The translations under genes and the position numbers were made by a program. From assembly GCA_025055175.1 (NCBI GenBank), contig JANWYT010000028.1, positions 166,211 to 230,210 on the forward strand: a stretch of 64,000 nucleotides of DNA, written 5' to 3'. Shown piece by piece: positions 60,333-64,000 of the stretch (within the stretch, counting starts at the first letter, position 1; each line of letters opens with the position of its first letter). Under the pieces are notes generated by a model. That model was not told the origin of the DNA, did no database searches, and saw only the letters and a list, made by a program, of their open reading frames with translations. Source of the DNA: Anaerolineae bacterium (GTDB taxonomy: Bacteria; Chloroflexota; Anaerolineae; Aggregatilineales; Phototrophicaceae).

Positions 60333-62792
60333 ATGAGCGTACAGAAGTTCAGTCTCTTTCTAGCCTCTCCTAGCGACGTCAAGAGAGAGCGCCAAATCGT
60401 CTGCGAGACTGTGAGGAAAGTTGTCCGAAATTACAACAGGCGCAAATCGGCCAAAACGCACATCTCGATAAATTTAATAGCCTGGGACAAGAGTGTCTAC
60501 CTGCGCCCTGCCAACATGCCTCCACAGGGCAACATCGCACGTTATTTGGGACGTCCTAGCGAGAGCGATGTCGTCGTCGTCATCTTCTGGCAGCGCTTCG
60601 GCACGCCGCTTGATCCAACGTATGGTTTCAATCCCATCGGCGAGTGCATGACTGGCACAGAGTACGAATTCTACGACGCCATCAATGCGACCAGACCCCT
60701 CGTCTACGTCTACCGCTGCACCAAAGAAGAAGACCCCCCAGGAGTGAGCAGCGATCAGCTCAAAGAAATCGAGAGACAACGCGACAAGGTGCAAGCATTC
60801 TTCGAACGCGAATTTCAATACCCCAACGGCGCCTACAGGCGTGATTATCACACCTATGGCTCGACTGAAGAATTCAGCCAGCTGTTCGAAAAGCATTTCC
60901 GCCTAATCCTAGAAGAGCTCGTGAGCCGGAGCCAGAACAATACCAAGGAGATTAAGCCTGTCCCCGAACCCGACCCAGGGCCAGTCGATGAGCCAGCCAA
61001 ACCCGACGGATCATCTAAATCTCTAGCAGCAGGCAAGAAAGTCAGTGGCTATGAGCTGGTGAAAGAACTAAGCAAAGGTGGCAACGACGTCGTCTGGCTT
61101 GCCAGAGATAACAGGCTTAGTCGTCATGTCGCGATCAAGTTCCTCCATCACAGGAAGCGTCGAGAAAGCTTTGCGAGCGAGATGCAGAAATTGGCCAAAC
61201 TTAACCATCCCCACATCCTGCCAGTCTATGCTTCGGGCAGCTTCAACGGTATGCCTTACATGGTCATCCCCTACTTTGAAGAAAGCACAGACTTGAGTCA
61301 ACGCATGAGCAGCGCCCAAACGACGCCTGAGCAGGCTATCGAATGGTTGCAGCAAATCGCTTCTGCGCTCGACTACTGTCATCAAGAGAACGTTGTCCAT
61401 CGTAATGTAAAGCCGCACAACGTCCTGGTGAAGTCTGCGAAGAGGTCAGGCCAAGTGGAAGAAATTTTGCTGCTGGCTAACTTTGGCCCAGTCTGGGAAG
61501 AAAATGTTAGTCCACGCCTGAGCAGCGGTAACGAGAGGGCAGGCACGAGCAGTTACATGGCTCCAGAGCAGACGTTGAATGCAGAGCCTCATCCTTCCAT
61601 GGATTTATACGCCCTGGGCATCATAGCTTACGAGATGTTGACGGGTGAACTGCCCTTTCTGTGCTATGTTGATAGTCATCTGGACGATGAGCTGATCCGC
61701 CAAGCACACCGAGAGAATCCACTGCCGCAACGTCAGCTCAGCGACGCTGTCTTTGAGGTGCTGAAGCGTGCCACTGCTAAAAAGCCGAATGAGCGCTTTG
61801 AGAGCGCCGAAGCTTTCGTCACAGCTCTCAGAGTCGCCCTGTTCAGCAAATCAGAGACGAGACATGTGGTTGCCTCAGATGTCAGCACGCAGACGCGCAC
61901 CCAGGTCCTCCAACGGACCGACTCGCCAAATCCCTATGAGCGCGCCCTGGCTTATGATCTGCTGGCAGATGCGCAAGATGACCGACGTCTGGGCCTGGGC
62001 TTAGACGACCTGCTTTGGGCTGATGTGGTGAGCGAAGGACAGTACATCATTGGTGGCGATCCTCAGGCTGTACATTCACTCTCGCTACAACAGAGGTGTA
62101 TCAAGCTGACCTATTCGTTTGCCATGTCGGCCTATCTGGTGACTAATCGTCAATTCGACGCTTTCGTTGAAGCAGACAGGAAAGCTTTCCAGGAGAATGA
62201 GCAACGTCCCTGGTGGAATGGCATAAATCCTACAGAAGCAAACATCGAGTTATCTTATAACACCAAGTATAACAGCCCTCGCGACAGAGTGAGCTGGTGG
62301 CAAGGCCTAGCTTTCTGCCGTTGGCTTACAGGCTGGATGCATGAAGCAGGTCTGCTGGAGACTGACTGGATGATCGACCTGCCGACAGATATTGAATGGG
62401 AAGCGGCTACGCGCTTTGAAGGTAAGCTCTATCCCTGGGGGCATTTAACGATGGCTGATATCTACTACAGCGGCTATGCCAACGTCGATGAGACAGATGG
62501 AGGTAAGCAAGAAGGCTTTTGTCTGGGTCGTTCGTGCGCCGTCGGCATCTATGATGACGACTGCACAGACAGTGGCCTTTATGACACATGCGGTAATCTG
62601 TTGCAATGGTGTTATGCCTGGGGCGCAACCAACGGTAACCAGTCTCTGCGCGGCGCATCTTGGTTCTCCAAGCCGCGAAGCCTAGCATCTCGCTTACTGA
62701 AGAATCCGTCCAGCAAGTATAACATCATCGGTTTACGCCTGGTCAAACGGCCTAAAAATGCGGTCATCAATCGGATCACTTTCTGCGATTGA
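60333..62792 (+). CDS. DUF4062 - pseudokinase - FGE/SUMF1-like fusion protein
   Basis: 819 residues from ATG 60333, with GGA seven bases upstream; TTG 60309 in frame is unlikely. Residues ~3-180 are DUF4062 (FSLFLASPSDVKRERQIV, VVVVIFWQRFGTPLD), a Rossmann-like domain seen fused to NTPases in conflict and NLR-like proteins. A Pro/Lys linker (~190-235) leads to a protein-kinase fold (~238-500): K269 of VAIKF, the HRN triad with N358 where HRD has Asp, NFG with N383 for DFG, SYMAPEQ (APE intact) and DLYALGIIAYEMLTGELPF. The first Gly of the P-loop is Ser (S247). Residues ~565-810 form an FGE-like/SUMF1 C-type-lectin fold (GQYIIGG, VTNRQFDAFV, VSWWQGLAFCRWL, LPTDIEWEAATR, YPWG, YDTCGNLLQWC, LRGASW, IIGLRLV). 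Kinase activity is doubtful; the protein likely scaffolds. Not in any operon with known genes. AGA/AGG codons are common, unlike neighbours. Confidence 0.85.
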   Translation: MSVQKFSLFLASPSDVKRERQIVCETVRKVVRNYNRRKSAKTHISINLIAWDKSVYLRPANMPPQGNIARYLGRPSESDVVVVIFWQRFGTPLDPTYGFNPIGECMTGTEYEFYDAINATRPLVYVYRCTKEEDPPGVSSDQLKEIERQRDKVQAFFEREFQYPNGAYRRDYHTYGSTEEFSQLFEKHFRLILEELVSRSQNNTKEIKPVPEPDPGPVDEPAKPDGSSKSLAAGKKVSGYELVKELSKGGNDVVWLARDNRLSRHVAIKFLHHRKRRESFASEMQKLAKLNHPHILPVYASGSFNGMPYMVIPYFEESTDLSQRMSSAQTTPEQAIEWLQQIASALDYCHQENVVHRNVKPHNVLVKSAKRSGQVEEILLLANFGPVWEENVSPRLSSGNERAGTSSYMAPEQTLNAEPHPSMDLYALGIIAYEMLTGELPFLCYVDSHLDDELIRQAHRENPLPQRQLSDAVFEVLKRATAKKPNERFESAEAFVTALRVALFSKSETRHVVASDVSTQTRTQVLQRTDSPNPYERALAYDLLADAQDDRRLGLGLDDLLWADVVSEGQYIIGGDPQAVHSLSLQQRCIKLTYSFAMSAYLVTNRQFDAFVEADRKAFQENEQRPWWNGINPTEANIELSYNTKYNSPRDRVSWWQGLAFCRWLTGWMHEAGLLETDWMIDLPTDIEWEAATRFEGKLYPWGHLTMADIYYSGYANVDETDGGKQEGFCLGRSCAVGIYDDDCTDSGLYDTCGNLLQWCYAWGATNGNQSLRGASWFSKPRSLASRLLKNPSSKYNIIGLRLVKRPKNAVINRITFCD

Positions 62793-62930
62793 GGAACAGG
62801 ATCAGCTGCTCAGAGATTTTCATCCGAGCTAAAAGGCCAGACTAGTCTACGCTAAAGGCTCAACAAGAAGGTGTAAGCCAGTCAGTTAAAGCTGAGACGA
62901 CTTTAGTTGATGGAAAGTCGAGAGTATTTG

Positions 62931-62959
62931 TGGCCAAAAAGATTGTAATATGTTATAGT
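62931..62959 (+). promoter_or_regulatory. Extended -10 promoter of the last gene
   Basis: TGGCCA (62931-62936), a 17-base spacer, TG at 62951-62952 and TATAGT at 62954-62959 (TGnTATAAT-like). The start site near 62966 gives a ~100-base leader. The rest of the 272-base gap (62793-63064) shows nothing else I can name. Confidence 0.5.
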
Positions 62960-63064
62960 CCCACGCGTATGTTGGCCAGGTGCTAGGTTTGCCGAGGTCA
63001 CTTGAACGCAAGAGCCAGCCATCTCTGCAGACTTTAGCCCAAGTCCTGATGAGGAGTGTGCCGA

Positions 63065-64000
63065 ATGTCTTCCATCGAAGAACAGATTGAGAACCTACTA
63101 ACTCACCAGAAATACAGAGAAGCTGTTCGGAAACTCGATGCGCAGGCTGAGCAGCAGCCCGGTTACAAGTCCGACGCTGAATACAAAACATTGCTGGGCA
63201 GAATCAAAAGAGAAGCGCGCAACCATTTAGAGGCGCTGGACCAGGAACTAAGTGGTTTGCTCTCCAAAGAACCTGACGCCTTCACCGACGAAGACGAGGA
63301 TCGCGCCAAGGTCATCTTGGAAGAGCAAGAGAAGGCCAACCTTGACAACACCAGTACCAGTATCTCGACCAGCCGCAGTCGCCTGAATGACAAGCTGATA
63401 GACAGAGACCGTCTGCGCATCTACCGCGATGTCAAGAAACATGTTGACGCTATCTGGCAAGAAGCGCGGCGCAGAGCCCGCGAAGTCGCAGATATTTCGA
63501 CCGACGCCCTACTTGTGCACTACGACCAAGCTGTCGAGATCGTGCAAAACGTGCTGAGCCAAAGCCCCGATAACGTCTATCTCAAGTCTCTGCTGAGCGC
63601 AGCTCAAGAAGAACGCGAGCGCGTGGCCAAGGAGCGCGACGCGATGACCAGCGGCGTGCAAAAGGAACAGTTCCTGGCCGTCCTGTGCTATGTGGAACAA
63701 GCCAGCGACGACGATTACATCCAGATCTTCGATCTTAACGGTAAGCCGATGGGCCGCATGAAAAAGGTCGATGCGCTGGAAGAGACTAAACGGCAAGCTA
63801 TACTCGCCGCCAACCAGCACGTCCCCAAATACTGCGAAGCGGCGCAGGAGGCCCTGCGGCGCCACGATCCGCGCAGAGCCAAGGCTGAACTCGACAGGGT
63901 GGCCAAGTTTGATGAGCTGACCAAGTTCATTCCAGAGGCAGAGCTTTATGAACCAAAGACATTCAGCCTGCTCAGCAGCACGCGCAATGAGACCAAAGCG
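63065..64000 (+). CDS. Helical, highly charged protein (3' partial)
   Basis: I translated this frame by hand: it is open from ATG 63065 to the last base of the window (312 codons), so the gene runs on. The first ~50 residues look TPR-like (IEEQIENLLTHQKYREAVRKLDAQAEQQPG). Then come long charged helices (LEEQEKANLDNTSTSISTSR, DVKKHVDAIWQEARRRAREV, YLKSLLSAAQEERERVAKER) that should form coiled coils, a small segment with a strand-like DDYIQIFDLNGKPMGRMKKV turn, and more helices. No known domain is recognised and no enzyme motif appears. It follows the DUF4062 gene by 272 bases with its own likely promoter, shares its AGA/AGG codon habit (seven of about 27 Arg codons by hand count), and is probably part of the same accessory unit. 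Several large antisense frames here are shadows. Confidence 0.7.
   Translation, partial: MSSIEEQIENLLTHQKYREAVRKLDAQAEQQPGYKSDAEYKTLLGRIKREARNHLEALDQELSGLLSKEPDAFTDEDEDRAKVILEEQEKANLDNTSTSISTSRSRLNDKLIDRDRLRIYRDVKKHVDAIWQEARRRAREVADISTDALLVHYDQAVEIVQNVLSQSPDNVYLKSLLSAAQEERERVAKERDAMTSGVQKEQFLAVLCYVEQASDDDYIQIFDLNGKPMGRMKKVDALEETKRQAILAANQHVPKYCEAAQEALRRHDPRRAKAELDRVAKFDELTKFIPEAELYEPKTFSLLSSTRNETKA

Noticed and set aside
62578..62792. C-terminal FGE/C-type-lectin segment as the variable region of a diversity-generating retroelement
   Set aside because: The fold is right, but no reverse transcriptase or template repeat is in the window, and the segment is not obviously rich in AAC/AAT codons.
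1..64000. tRNA, rRNA, CRISPR array, insertion sequence or prophage
   Set aside because: No gap is long enough for rRNA; I saw no cloverleaf, regular spaced repeats, transposase or phage-type genes.

Overview
The window looks like a chromosomal segment of a Chloroflexota bacterium, probably Anaerolineae-like. This is inferred from gene style, not from a marker phylogeny. The pointers are many secreted lipoproteins with Thr/Pro-rich linkers and SH3 modules, a GAF-rich giant histidine kinase, DUF4397, DUF4832/DUF4874 and G5/3D proteins, a fused biotin-dependent carboxylase, and a GC-rich genome using mainly CGC/CGT arginine codons. Coding density is very high: no gene-free stretch exceeds about 275 bases, and I found no rRNA, tRNA, CRISPR array, transposase or phage gene.

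Left part (1-16.6 kb): the 3' end of a biotin carboxylase/BCCP fusion, a secreted SH3-metalloprotease, a lipoprotein, a HAD hydrolase, a SlyD-type prolyl isomerase, a TPR protein, dTDP-glucose dehydratase (rfbB), glutamine synthetase (glnA, convergent with rfbB across a long hairpin terminator), a DUF4397 protein, a membrane protein coupled to a HerA/DUF87-type ATPase, and SH3 and other secreted proteins. Then (16.6-25.3 kb) come a site-2 protease homologue, a DUF4097-like protein, a lipoprotein, and a signalling unit made of a receiver protein, a Cache-HAMP-GAF histidine kinase and a periplasmic binding protein of the amino-acid type. Divergent from that unit is a four-S1-domain ribosomal protein S1 homologue.

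Middle (25.3-36.6 kb): a STAS-like protein, a tandem GNAT protein, a two-cluster ferredoxin with a perfect CRP-type palindrome upstream, a methyltransferase, CdsA, potBCD polyamine transport genes without potA, a TPR protein, a DtxR/MntR-type regulator, and a DUF402-thiamine pyrophosphokinase pair.

Signalling block (36.6-47.5 kb, all minus strand): an alpha/beta hydrolase lacking its nucleophilic serine, a CheY-like receiver, a 2591-residue histidine kinase with about eleven GAF domains, a receiver with a degenerate GGDEF domain, and a second STAS-like protein. To the right (47.6-60.2 kb) are an ABC-F ATPase, a G5/3D cell-wall protein, an SPFH/NfeD pair, a renalase-like flavoprotein, the primary sigma factor (rpoD), a TolB-like lipoprotein, a Wzz-like protein, a DUF4874/DUF4832 protein and a GNAT-like protein.

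Right end (60.2-64 kb): an accessory-looking pair with distinct codon use. The first gene fuses DUF4062, a protein-kinase domain whose HRD and DFG aspartates are both asparagine, and a formylglycine-generating-enzyme-like domain. The second is a helical, charged protein that runs off the window. This is the best candidate for an undescribed system here.
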